Source: Epichloe hybrida (taxonomy: Eukaryota; Ascomycota; Sordariomycetes; Hypocreales; Clavicipitaceae). Taken from it: a stretch of DNA of 64,000 bases. The stretch is from contig JAFEKR010000030.1 in the NCBI GenBank assembly GCA_019022495.1, positions 248,001-312,000 of the forward strand, given 5' to 3'. Below, piece after piece: positions 36,414 through 46,883 of the stretch. The translations under genes were made by a program, and so were the position numbers. The notes under the pieces are model-generated. The model worked only from the letters and a program-made list of their open reading frames with translations, did not search any database and was not told where the DNA came from. Every line of letters starts with the position of its first letter. Within the stretch, counting starts at the first letter, position 1.

Positions 36414-36504
36414 ACATACATATAACAGCTGGTGTTCGCTGGTTGTCACTGACCCAACTACTAATCTGCCCCTTACTAGCTTGACTATGGGAGAGCGGAC
36501 GGGA
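36414..36504 (-). pseudogene. 5S rRNA relic, lacking its first ~28 nt
   Basis: The same 5S sequence on the minus strand from GTCCGCTCTCCC to ..AACACCAGCTGTTATATG. It is cut off at 36,504, where unrelated pyrimidine-rich sequence begins. The break coincides with the end of the RIP compartment. Confidence 0.75.
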
Positions 36505-37297
36505 TACAGTGTCAGATGAGCGAACCTACCCGACCTTCCCCCGGTCTTCCCCCGCGGTCCGCCCATCCGGTCCATTCGTCCCATTTTTCTCGCATGTTGG
36601 CCCCACCTTTCGGCCCCTGCCATCCGTTGCCTGTCCGAGTCCGTTTAGGGCCTCCGTTTCCCACCCTCCTTTTTCCGGCCACCGTTTCGACCGACCCTCC
36701 GATATCGACGCGCCGACTTGGAGCCCTGAAGCATAGGCCAAAAGCTACGTGAGCTAGTCATTTGCTAATTCTGGCGGTTGGATTTTAGTTCGAGTTGCAT
36801 GACGGGATAGTAAGTTCTCACATTATTTTCATTCACTGGCACAGTCACTCGTTAATTACGCTGGTCTGAGGATACTTTGTCTTACACATAAAGTTTTATA
36901 CTCCCGTTTGCCCTACAACCTACTCACCTCTGAATGTGCTGGGGCCGTAGTTGACGAATTAGGTAGAATATCGTGTCGTACCTTGCACTGGAGTGGAGAA
37001 GTCTAGGAATGCCCACTAAATACATGAGCAGCCAGGAACGAGGCTGATCACGTGACCATGTTCTCCTCACCAGTGACCACCCTGTTAGCTCACCAAGCCA
37101 AGGAGTGTTCCTCCATCATTATTTTACCTCAGCAGCTTAACTCATTGTCATTACAAGGTTCAAAGCTCGACGGAGGAGCCAGCACTCTGTTCCAGACAAA
37201 CATACGTAGCTATCTACTCTCTCGAACAACCCCCTTGATCTCTCTCCTCAGTTTCATACTTATAGAGCTTTTGCATTCTTGCCTATCGATCATCACC
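36505..37297. other. Transition from repeat compartment to genes
   Basis: Pyrimidine-rich, GC-balanced sequence (36,510-36,720) followed by ordinary intergenic DNA. I see no gene. Short open frames on both strands here overlap each other and look like by-products of C-rich sequence. Confidence 0.5.
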
Positions 37298-37519
37298 ATG
37301 CCTTCCGCACAAGACATCGCCTCAAGATTGGCCTATATCACCGGACTACTAAGTGCGGGGGGTACGAATGCGCAGATGAAGGGGTGGTATGAGGAATACA
37401 AGAAGCTGAATGTAGAACTGAAGGAAGCAAAGGCCCTGCAGGCAAAAAATCCGAAAGCTTTACGTACGTCCCAGTTCACGCCGTCGATTCGTACTTAGCT
37501 AAGGGAAGCAGGTAAATAG
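37298..37519 (+). CDS. Small hypothetical protein (57 aa, two exons)
   Basis: The start ATCACCATGCC has a good fungal context after a CT-rich leader. A longer upstream start at 37,052 is open but has no protein-like character. Exons are 37,298-37,463 and 37,512-37,519. The 48-nt intron has donor GTACGT, a TTAGCTAAG branch-like site and acceptor GCAG. If unspliced, the frame instead continues to TAG at 37,496-37,498 (66 aa). The protein is helical and Lys/Glu-rich in its second half (GWYEEYKKLNVELKEAKAL), suggesting one amphipathic helix or short coiled coil. There is no signal peptide and no family is recognised. It is the first gene outside the RIP block. Confidence 0.45.
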
Positions 37520-39103
37520 TTTTCTGGCGAGATAACGACAACATGGCCGCGTCTCGCCCTCGTCAACCTCGGTCTTCAAACTCCGATGCTGTTTTATGTA
37601 TCGGCTCTTCGCAGACCAAGTGCAAGAATGACTACTCCGCTCAAAGAGAGAGCGCGCTGTGGCTATGCCACGCTTTCAATCACTGCGTGACGACAAAACG
37701 ACCTGTCATCAGATGACCAACCCGATCTTCAGGGCCTACGCCTTCTCGGCTTCACATTCACTTCCCAGTGTGGACATATTAAGACGAAACCTGATCTGCT
37801 TGGAGACACGGGTCGAGCCGGGTCAAGTCAGGCTTCGCGAATAGAACCAAAAATAGACTGCCGCGCGTGTCAACAATCCTTCATCCCCTGCATGTGCCTC
37901 ATTAACGGAGGTGTCTCCCTCGTCTCACCGATATTGGCCCTGGCAATGTGACCATTCGTTTCGTTCGTTGACCAACAAGAATGGTATGAACCTGGCATGA
38001 GATGAATTTCGCCAATGGGCTTAGTTTCACTAGACGCAAGAAGCAAGGCTATGGCAGACCGCCGATGTTAGGTCAAGCAGGATCGTCACGACAGCTGCCC
38101 CCCCCGACGTATCTGATACGCTTGACCTGCACATGTAAGCTACGAATATGCCTTGGAAGAACTTTTGAAGGGGCGTGTTATCACTATATTCCACCTCATG
38201 ATCTAGATCTCGCACACCGACGAGGCTTTTGATAACAATTCTGGCTCAGCTCGAACCCAGAGACGGTTTCATTGGGTGAATCTTGAGTGTGTGGTGTGGC
38301 CAGATTGTAGGACATATGGAAATATAATGCAAGCAGGCGAGAAATGCCTAAAAGCCACGATCCTTCGGACGTAAGATGAGAGAAAACTGGAAAAAGTAGG
38401 AGGAGAAAGCAGCCCAACAAACCTAGAGCCCTCATAAATTTGCAGCAGGCTTATGGATGGATTAGTTCATGCCAAAGTATTCAAGTTCAAGATATTCCAG
38501 CGCATCTGTCTAATCCATCTCTCTACATTCATGAGCATGGACTCCAACTTGACTCGTGCCAGCCATGGTCCTGCATCTCCTTGCCATAAGTCCCCGGGCC
38601 ACAAACAAACATCGCGCCATCAAACTACAGGACATACTTTAGCCGACTCTAAAGCTGACCCCTGCCGCAGGTACGGCCAGCCGGTCTTAAATTGTTCAAA
38701 AGAGAAGCTTCGCAGATGCCAAGTCCTGAGCTTAGTCGAAAGTCAAGTTAAATGAGAATGAGATTTTGTGATATGATAATGCGGGGAGGCATATCAGAAC
38801 AAGGTAAGCCATTGGACTAAAAGATTCACCAATGCTAGCTCTTGCTTGCATTGCACCTTACGATTGATTGTTAGGCCCGATCGCGTCTGCGCGCACCTGA
38901 CAAGGCACTATACTTCTTTTATTAGCAAATTGCCAACAGAGTTAGGGTAAATAATCGCTTTGTGTTACAATATGCTAAAAGCGAGTTTGTAGTTGACTTC
39001 ATAATGAACCAAGCTAATGCGGGCCATTTTCTAAGTACTCATAGTAAAGATCATCACTTCTTTAGCTTATTCCACACGAATTTTTAACGGCTTGCCGTAA
39101 CTT
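37520..39103. other. Intergenic, no supported gene
   Basis: Several short open frames on both strands (up to about 100 codons, e.g. 38,453-38,755) have no domain, no splice-consistent extension and no codon bias. I treat the stretch as non-coding. Confidence 0.5.
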
Positions 39104-39214
39104 AGTGAGAATAAGAATATTGAGTTGAAAATTAAGTCAAAAAGATACAAGACGGTATTCCTGCTAGTTTGGGTACTAACAAGTCTCACTTTATTTTCAA
39201 CTCAATTTCTCACT
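39104..39214. repeat. Foldback (inverted repeat) 3' of the LEU2-type gene
   Basis: AGTGAGAA..TTGAGTTGAAAAT..AAGT at 39,104-39,135 is mirrored by CACTTTATTTTCAACTCAA at 39,188 and TTTCTCACT to 39,214. The left arm has 8 extra bases. The loop is about 50 nt. It lies 80-190 bp beyond the stop codon of the minus-strand isopropylmalate dehydrogenase gene. It could be a tiny MITE or a 3'-UTR/termination hairpin. Confidence 0.7.
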
Positions 39215-39294
39215 CGAACTCGGCATCTAGCCCATAGTGTAGCTAACTTGAAACCCCGCTGTAATTTGACTTCTATTCACTGAGAGTTTACATC

Positions 39295-40786
39295 TCACGC
39301 CTTAAGAATCTTAACCAGCTCAGCAACGATGGCATCTCCTGCTTCTGCGGTGCCCGTGCTACCGCCCATGTCCTTAGTTCTCAGCCCGGCGTCGATGGCA
39401 GCGCGGACCGCGTCCTCGACGATTTTAGCCTCATGGGCGAGATTTAGAGAGTACCGGAACATCATGGCCACGGAAAGGATGGCGCCAATGGGATTCTGGA
39501 AATTTGGTGTCAGCTCTGTATTTGCAGCGAATGGATAGGAATCGCCCGAAACGGGGTCTCAACGCACGACAATCCCTTTCCCTGATATGTCCGGCGCGCT
39601 ACCTATCATCTGCGTTAGCGACTGATGTCTACATATGGGCTCGAGTGGAGGATATAGGAATCTCACCATGAATCGGTTCACAGATGGAAGGCACTGCAGA
39701 GCCTGGAATCCCGCAGAGACTCGCGCTCGGGAGGAGCCCTATGCTTCCAGCTATGGCGCTCGCCTCGTCGCTGAGAATATCCCCTGAAAACTCGTTAGCT
39801 AAACCGCTTTCGAGGTGGACGAGGGGCCTCGCTCACCTGCCAAGTTGGGCGCTAGTATAACGCCATTCAGCTGCGTCGGGTTCTTGACCATAATCATAGC
39901 CGCGCTATCAATAAGCTGATGCTCGACCTTCAGATCGGGGAACTCGTTTTTATAGACCTCCTCAACCACACGACGCCAGAGTCTGCTTGTCGCTAGCACG
40001 TTCGCCTTGTCCAGCGAGATGACCCGCGAGTCTCCCCTAGCCCTGGCCAGGTAGCCGCCCAGCCGCGCGATACGCTCGATTTCTGGTTTCGTGTAAACAG
40101 TAGTGTCAAACGCATTAACCCCATCGTACTCTTTTCGCTCTCCGAAATACAGGCCTGAGGTTAACTCCCGGACTAACATCATGTCGGTGCCACGGCAGAC
40201 GGACGCCTTCAGGGGGGAGGACTCGACGAGGGCATCAGATGCGAAGAAGCAGGGACGAAGGTTTCCATAGGCACACATCTCACTGCGCAGCTTCAGGAGG
40301 CCCTGCTCCGGGCGGACGGCGCCGGTGCCCCATTTAGGGCCGCCAATGGCGCCGAGGAGCACGGCATCGGCGGCTTTGGCGGCGGCGAGGGCCTCGTCTG
40401 TAAGGGGGGTGCCGGTCTGGTCGATGGAGCACTGGGGAGAAACACCGAGGTTAGCAAGAGACTTGTCTCGTGGATGTCTTTGGGCCCGTGTGATCCGTCG
40501 TCGGGGGACGACTTACCCCTCCGAGCAGGTGGTCCTGCAGATTGAATTTGCCAGCAGTCGGGCTCAGCTCCTCGACCGTCTTGATAACCTGAATCCTGCG
40601 TCAGACGTGCTCAACTGCAGGTCGCAAATACCAGATCCGTACCTTGATTGCCTCAGTGATAACCTGTCAAATAACCAAAGTCAGCCTCTCTCCGTCCAGA
40701 ATCAAAGCTGAGAAAGCTCGGGGGTAGTCAGTCACCTCTGGGCCGCAGTGGTCGCCTGCAAAAACGACAATGTTGTGTTCCGCCAT
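39295..40786 (-). CDS. leu2: 3-isopropylmalate dehydrogenase (7 exons, 363 aa)
   Basis: Oxidatively decarboxylates 3-isopropylmalate with NAD, the third committed step of leucine synthesis. Exons (minus): 40,786-40,736; 40,663-40,643; 40,588-40,517; 40,431-39,837; 39,783-39,667; 39,602-39,568; 39,495-39,295. All junctions are GT..AG and the frame closes at 363 aa, the family norm. Visible family blocks are the N-terminal [55 protein letters not shown] (catalytic Lys), [22 protein letters not shown] and [16 protein letters not shown] (NAD site). A variable loop before EPIHG is shorter than usual and reads ICEPIHG instead of the common IYEPIHG. The catalytic residues are intact, so it should be active. 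It could be the housekeeping gene or a second paralogue. Confidence 0.93.
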
Positions 40787-42084
40787 GGTTGCAATACTCG
40801 TCCGACGGAGTTCGTCCAAAGAAGGGTCGGGCTTGTGTGATCAATCACGAGAATGAGTTGGAGACGAGGCGAGAGGGAAGAGGTCCGGCGAAGAAAGTCA
40901 GAAGTTCAGAGTTATGACGAAGGAGGCTTGCGTTTCTTCAAAGATGAACGTGTTCGTATCAACCTAACTAACAAGGAAACATGTCCAAAAAAATGGGCAA
41001 TGGGGGATTTTGAAGGAAGGGGGAGTGGAAAACGAATTGAAGAGGGAATTGAAGAATATATTCGACAAAATACATGGCAGAGCGAAGTCGGGGACGGCTT
41101 GTTCGGAAGAACCCCACCTGCCGAAATCGGAGAGGGAGGGAGCTTCAGCCCGCTTCAATCCAAGGAACGAAGGTGATGTACAAGGCAATATGGATGCTAT
41201 TATCTCATACATATATACCTGGCCGTAAAGTTCCTCGATCGGCCGGTTGGGTACGGATACGGAGATACACTTGTTCATAGATGTCACCTCGGTCTCAGTT
41301 TGTCGATGCAACACTCCTCACCACCTCACATTACATCCGATATTACATCCGAACGTAAGCTTCAAGAGTCGCCCTCTTGAGCACCAGGTATCACCTCTGT
41401 GAACCACATGAGTGGCTTTCACCCGTTACCTACCAGCTGGCAGCCCTGCTCCCCTGCAGCACCGTCCTCCTGGAGGTGTCGTCTTGTCGCAGGCGCTTCC
41501 AGCACGTCGGCGCTTTTGCGGCAGTGGGGACTCGTAGCGACCGTGGAGGCTCGTATAGGCGATTCACAAAGCTCTTTCGGAGGTCATGCATGGACAGCTT
41601 ACGGAGCGCAGTAAATGTGTCGCTGGCGGTCTGGCATCATAGCAGCGGGCTTGAGGCGTGTCGAGAGTGCTGGCAGCGAGCGGGTGAGAAACTCAACACT
41701 GAGCGGAGATCGTAACGTGTTGCATTCGATTCTGTCAGGGTGCTAGAGGGTGTCGACATCCACAAGCGTATCAGCGAAAAGGTTGTCATGAGGGCGGCGG
41801 GCACGCTGTAAGATGTAGGAGGGACAAAATCAGCGATCAGGATGGCGTCGACGTGAGTAAGAATTGCCTGCCGCTTACATAATGGTGGCGGTCACCTGGC
41901 TACTGTACATACTATGACGGAGTAGTCAGCAGCACAAATGGCGGGGCTGAAGTTTTGCGGCCAGTGTCAAGTTGTCACCGCTGATTCACTCCGTCTTTTC
42001 AAAGCACCCAGTTGTATTCCGTAAACAAGTAAAGTACTCCGTACTCCTCTGAACCAACCGCGGGCGACGGCTCGACAAATCGCC
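40787..42084. promoter_or_regulatory. Divergent intergenic region between leu2 and the Obg-type GTPase gene
   Basis: 1.3 kb shared upstream region of two divergently transcribed genes. Overlapping short frames on both strands lack protein character. I did not find a CCGG-NN-CCGG Leu3-type site in the part I inspected. Confidence 0.5.
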
Positions 42085-43652
42085 ATGCCTCGCGATCCGC
42101 TCATCGGCCTCGTGGGCAAACCGTCTGCCGGGAAGAGCACCACGCTGAACAGCTTGACGGATGCTTCCTCCAAAGTCGGTACGTCTTCTTTCTTACTTTC
42201 TCTCTTTCTCTCTTTCTCTCTTTGCTCGGGTATCGTCTGCTCGCATGTAAAATCCAAAGTAACCTATTCTCACTTACTTCCTTTCCCACAGGCAATTTCC
42301 CGTAGGTCCCCCCCTTCTTCCCCGATATCCGCATGTCCGACCACCCGACCCCCCCCCCCTTCGGTCACGTCCAACCCGCTCACCCGTTCCCCTGAAGCTT
42401 CACGACAATCGACCCTCAACGAGCAATAGGCTACCTCCAGATAGACTGCGCCTGCGCCCGCCACAACGTCTCGGACCGATGCAAGCCCAACTACGGCGCC
42501 TGCGTGGGCGGCCGTCGCTCCGTGCCCATTGAGCTCCTCGACGTAGCAGGTCTCGTGCCGGGCGCCCATCAAGGCCGCGGCCTCGGCAACAAGTTCCTCG
42601 ACGACCTCCGGCATGCCGACGCATTGATTCACGTCGTCGATGCTTCCGGCACCGTCGACGCCGAGGGCAAGGAGACAAGAGGCTACGACCCCTCCGTCGA
42701 CATAGCCTGGCTGCGAAGCGAGCTGGTCGCCTGGATCCTGGGAAACCTCATGCAGCGATGGCCCAGCGTGCGCAGACGCCACACCGCCGTCAAGGCGACC
42801 GCCCTGGAGACCCTCCAGGGCCAATTCTCCGGATATGGCTCGACATCGACCGTGGTTGCGCGCGCCCTCGACCGGTCCGGCGTGAGAGAGCCGCTGGAGG
42901 AATGGTCCGACGAGACTGTCGCGCACGTGGTCGATGCGTTTGTGGACGAGAAGTTCCCGACGGTCATTGCGCTGAACAAGATTGACCATCCGGACGCGGA
43001 CAAGAACATTGCCAAGATTGCCAAGATGCAGGACCCAAGCACCATTGTGCTGTGCTCGGCCGTTTCGGAAATCTTCTTGCGCAAGATGGCGAAGCAAGGG
43101 TACATCAAGTACGTCGAGGGGAGCGAGTTCATCGACACGAGAGAGGATCTCATCGAGCAGGGTGATGCCGAGGGTGGCGGGCTCAAGGAATTGGATGACA
43201 AGAATCGCAGTCGTATCGAGAACTTGAAGGACATGGTTCTGTACCGATTCGGGTCCACGGGCGTAGTGCAGGTCTTGTCGAGGGCCGCCGAGCTGCTGGG
43301 CTTGGTGCCCGTGTTTCCGGTCCGCAACACGGCCACCTTTGGTTCCGGCGCCTCAGAGTCAAAGGCTGTGTTTAGGGATTGCGTCCTCGTCAGCAAGGGC
43401 TCGACTGTCGGTGATGTGGCCAGGAAGGTCATGGGCGATGCGCCGATTGCCTACGTCGAGGGCATTGGGGGCTTGAGAGTGGCAGAGGATGATCATGTGG
43501 CTGTTGGGAAGAATGACGTGGGTGCCTTTTCATCTCCCTCTCTCTCCCTCTCTTTTCTGCTGTTTTCACATCGCAGACATTATTGTCATGGCACCACGGT
43601 GAACGCTGACATCAAGAGGTAGATCTTGTCGTTTAAAGTCGGTCGAGCATAA
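42085..43652 (+). CDS. Obg/YchF-family GTPase, yeast YGR210C type (4 exons, 417 aa)
   Basis: A P-loop GTPase/ATPase of the Obg superfamily, thought to act with ribosomes in the cytosol. Exons: 42,085-42,178; 42,292-42,301 (only 10 nt); 42,398-43,517; 43,623-43,652. The frame closes at 417 aa. G1 is [12 protein letters not shown] (residues 8-19). The NFPFTTIDP switch block is assembled across the 10-nt exon. G3 is [18 protein letters not shown]4 is NKID, and a C-terminal TGS-like region ends ILSFKVGRA. The reading NFPFTTI strongly supports the tiny exon, because skipping it would lose an invariant motif. Intron 1 contains a CTTT-rich tract. The gene is convergent with the F-box gene, 314 bp away. 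Confidence 0.9.
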
Positions 43653-43966
43653 GGAAAGGAGTTTGGATAAGGGAAAACTAGCATTGGGATAGGTGCCGGC
43701 GCATTTCATCTAATTTCAAAAAGAAGGGACAAGGCAGGTGAGAAAAAAAGGAGCTGCCTCACATGTCATTTTGCAGCATCATGGTCATATCTCGTATTCT
43801 ATATTACATGATGGATTCAGAGGTAAAGATCCCAAGCGTTTGGTTGACATATGAGGCCGCGGCATTGTCGTTTCATATGGTTACCATGTGTCGGACTTCA
43901 AGCCCGGATATACACTGCACGTGCTTATACGGAGTAAGACGCCCAAAGATGCATACATCCATCCAC

Positions 43967-46295
43967 CTATGCTTCCAGCGGTACCGGCCACACCTGTGGT
44001 TGATGGCCCCATATGAGTTTGACACCCTCGCCCTCTGCCACCGTCCTCAGCTGATCCATGACTGCGCCCTTGACAGAAGTTGTGTAAATTGCCTTCAGAT
44101 TCGTAATCTTCAGAATCGCGGCAACAACACTCGCAAACTCGGCCTCTTCGTAATGCTCCGAGAATATGCTCAACGTCTCCAAATGAGGGAAGCTCGCTAG
44201 GAACTGCGGCAGGGGTAAGTCCTCGTCGTTCCGGGGATAGGATCGGAATCGAAACCCATAGCACCCGATGGATCGGATACTTTGCGCACCACGTATCCAT
44301 TTGTACTCTTCCAGATGGCGTATGCTCTTGTCTCCCACGCGATCGTTGAGCGATTCTACGGGGAACACGATGTCGAAAAATGACAGCGTTCCGGCGTTCA
44401 ACGCGTCCGAAAACACCATTCGAGATATGTCTGGGGAGATGCAAAACGATTTAGACCGGAGGGAATGCAGGTTTCGAAATTCTGGGTACTGCGGTAAGTC
44501 AACATCAGTGTGCAAATAGCGACTGTTGCTGAAGACGCGAGGCCTGCCATGTCGGTCTTCGTTTTCTGTCGGGACATCGAAACGAATGTGTTGTAGAGAA
44601 TTGCCGCGGTTTAGGCATGTGAGACAGCGTAGGGTCAAGAGCGAGTTTTCGACCTGTGAGATTGGCCCAACCACGGACGACACCTCGAATATGAGCACCT
44701 TGAGGTGATTCCACATTGTCTCCCATTTGTCTCGCCATTCGGCCAGGGAACTTGAGTCCAGGTTTGGTATGTTGGGGCCTATCCAAAGTTGCTCGAGTCT
44801 TGGGAAGGCATCCGAAAGAAAGAACTAAGGAAAAGCGCCCATGTATCAGCTCACTCTCTTATCATTCTACATGGGGTATCGAGGCAAAAAACGTACTATG
44901 GGGAACGAATCACGCGAAGTGGAGGTGTTGCTCATCCGCAAAGTCTTCAGCTTGGGAAGAACGGGTATTGATTGCGTCGTGTACCATTGCTCCGGAATGC
45001 CCAGTACGGTGAGATGCTCCAACGAGCTGGCAGCGTTGTTGAGGAACATTAGAGGGAACCCTCCTTGGTGGACTTTGGCAGTGCTCCAGGCAGGTTTGGA
45101 AGATTCACCAGTACCGTCAATCGAAACGTGCCTGAGCTTTGTCCATATCTTCTGATTCGAGGGAAACAATAGGCCTTCAGATTGTGGGCCAATCTCCAAA
45201 TGCTCCAAGCCGGTCGATGCTTTGAGAAGCAGCATCAACTTTTGTTGAGTGAGCAAGAAAGTCTTGGGTAGTGGTATCACAATCTTTCTAGCACCCCCAT
45301 TTCCTGCCCAGGACAGCATCTTCTTCAAAACATCGTGTCTTGGCGCTCGTTTCATGCTTCTACCGGGAAATATCATGTTCCTCCACAATCGATCATGCAG
45401 AGGGCTCGTGAGCGTGCGTCTCCATTGCTTGCAAACGCCCAAGCAGGGACTGAGCTGCGACGTTAGCGAAGAACCTTTCCTTCCATGAGAATGCAGTCGG
45501 TGCCTGAGACGGGGAAATTGGGGGAAGAACACACGGTATCTCTACAAAATCCATATATGAGAATATCAGCATGACAATCTCGGTGGGCAGTCGTAGAGGG
45601 TCTTGTCTGGAAAAGTGCCGGTGCAGGGGTTTCCGTGCATTATACAGTTGCTAGATTCGATAAGTTGGGTACGTCAACAATACAGGAGATAGGACAGCAT
45701 CTTACCTGCAATTTGGGTGATGAGCCTACGGCATGCTCCTTGTTTGTCTCGATGCCCGCCGTATAGATCTTCCAAGCATATTCATGATTCTTTTGCAGCC
45801 GCGCAACTTTCCCCAGACGAAGGTATCCCTGCAGTCGTTGCTCGTCAGTGCAAGTGCACACGTCACACAAGACCAAGGCTACTTACATCAGGAAGCCTGG
45901 GAGCCAGTTCGAGAATCCACTCGGCGTCTTTCATGGCGCGGTCAAGTTTTTCCAATGCCTCAAAGGTAGCAGCTCGGAAGTCCAAGGCTTGTATATGATG
46001 TATGTTATTGCACTTGTTGAAGGTCCTGCCAACATCACATTTGCAATTGTACATTGCTTCTTTGAAGATCGAGCCATGTTCGGCAGCCACCTTTTCAAAG
46101 TTTTTACAAGAGCACCTGTCACGCCTGACGCCTCTAGCGCAGGGACAGCTTCTCATGACCTTTTATGCATGTCAGCCAGGGAGCTTCAAATTGTCCAGGT
46201 ACTGCAGAAACACTCACCCTGGTAAACTGTTCCAAGGCGCGCTTGTACCTCTTGGCCTCGTAGGAGCGCCGACCAGATTCAATGAGATCGGCCAT
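43967..46295 (-). CDS. TPR / F-box / leucine-rich repeat protein, Pof3/Dia2 type (6 exons, 666 aa)
   Basis: Likely the substrate receptor of an SCF ubiquitin ligase. Fission yeast Pof3 and budding yeast Dia2 share this architecture and act at replication forks and telomeric chromatin. Exons (minus): 46,295-46,218; 46,159-45,887; 45,828-45,706; 45,650-45,535; 45,449-44,897; 44,824-43,967. All phases agree. Domains: TPR repeats, residues about 1-158 (SGRRSYEAKRYKRALEQF; ALDFRAATFEALEKLDRAMKDAEWIL; GYLRLGKVARLQKNHEYAWKIY); F-box, about 178-215 (LPTEIVMLIFSYMDFVEI..CLGVCKQWRR, joined across an intron); LRR-like C-terminal half. A Cys-rich insert with several CxC pairs interrupts the first two TPRs. 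In-frame ATGs at 46,331 and 46,334 could give a slightly longer N terminus. Confidence 0.87.
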
Positions 46296-46883
46296 TGTAG
46301 GCTCCCCCTCCACACCACGGGATGAAGACATCATGTCCTGAAGAGACTGCGAGAGCCGGCGCATGGGACAAGACGTGGTGACATGTAGTACCCTGCCCGT
46401 GAACCAGAATGCAGCATCAGGCAATGCGGCGAGCCACACGGTGCAGATGGCACACACAACGAGGCACTCTATGTCTTCCAGTCGATTGTCCACGATGGTT
46501 CAATGCGTCCTTGGCATCTTCTCGTCTCGTCACGCAGAGCAGCTCGCAACTACTGTCGACATTGTCGAATGTCATGCGATGTCGGACTGCAAGGCGCGTC
46601 CTGGCACGCGATTTGGTATTGAGTGACGACCCCACCTTTGTTCCTTCCCTTCCTGCGGGAGTGGGAGAGAAGGGGGGGAGGGGAAGCGGGGAGTGCCGGA
46701 GAGAGTCTGCACCGACAGCGCATGAACGTGGCAAGCAAGCAACCAAATCCCCTCGGGATATATTAGGGATTGGAACACATGTAGGATGAATTACGGGTTA
46801 ATACATCACCAATCGCACTTTATTAACCTTGTCTTGAGCGACGTATTTTCCCGGTTATATGCGCAAGACATGACATGACTACA
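46296..46883. other. Intergenic upstream of the F-box gene
   Basis: Carries the promoter of the minus-strand F-box gene and the 3' end region of the next gene. G-rich and C-rich blocks at about 46,640-46,700 (GGGAGAGAAGGGGGGAGGGG). No separate gene is seen. Confidence 0.5.

Noticed and set aside
36097..36504. First considered a novel ~184-bp LTR-like or transposon terminal repeat
   Set aside because: The repeated block reads as antisense 5S rRNA with its internal control region and T-run.
36509..36752. Overlapping open frames on both strands in C-rich sequence
   Set aside because: Pro/Ser/Arg-rich in every frame, as expected from a pyrimidine-rich tract. No domain.
42270..43432. Two long minus-strand open frames opposite the Obg-type GTPase gene (275 and 249 codons)
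   Set aside because: They are antisense shadows of GC-rich coding exons. The plus-strand protein has clear G motifs.
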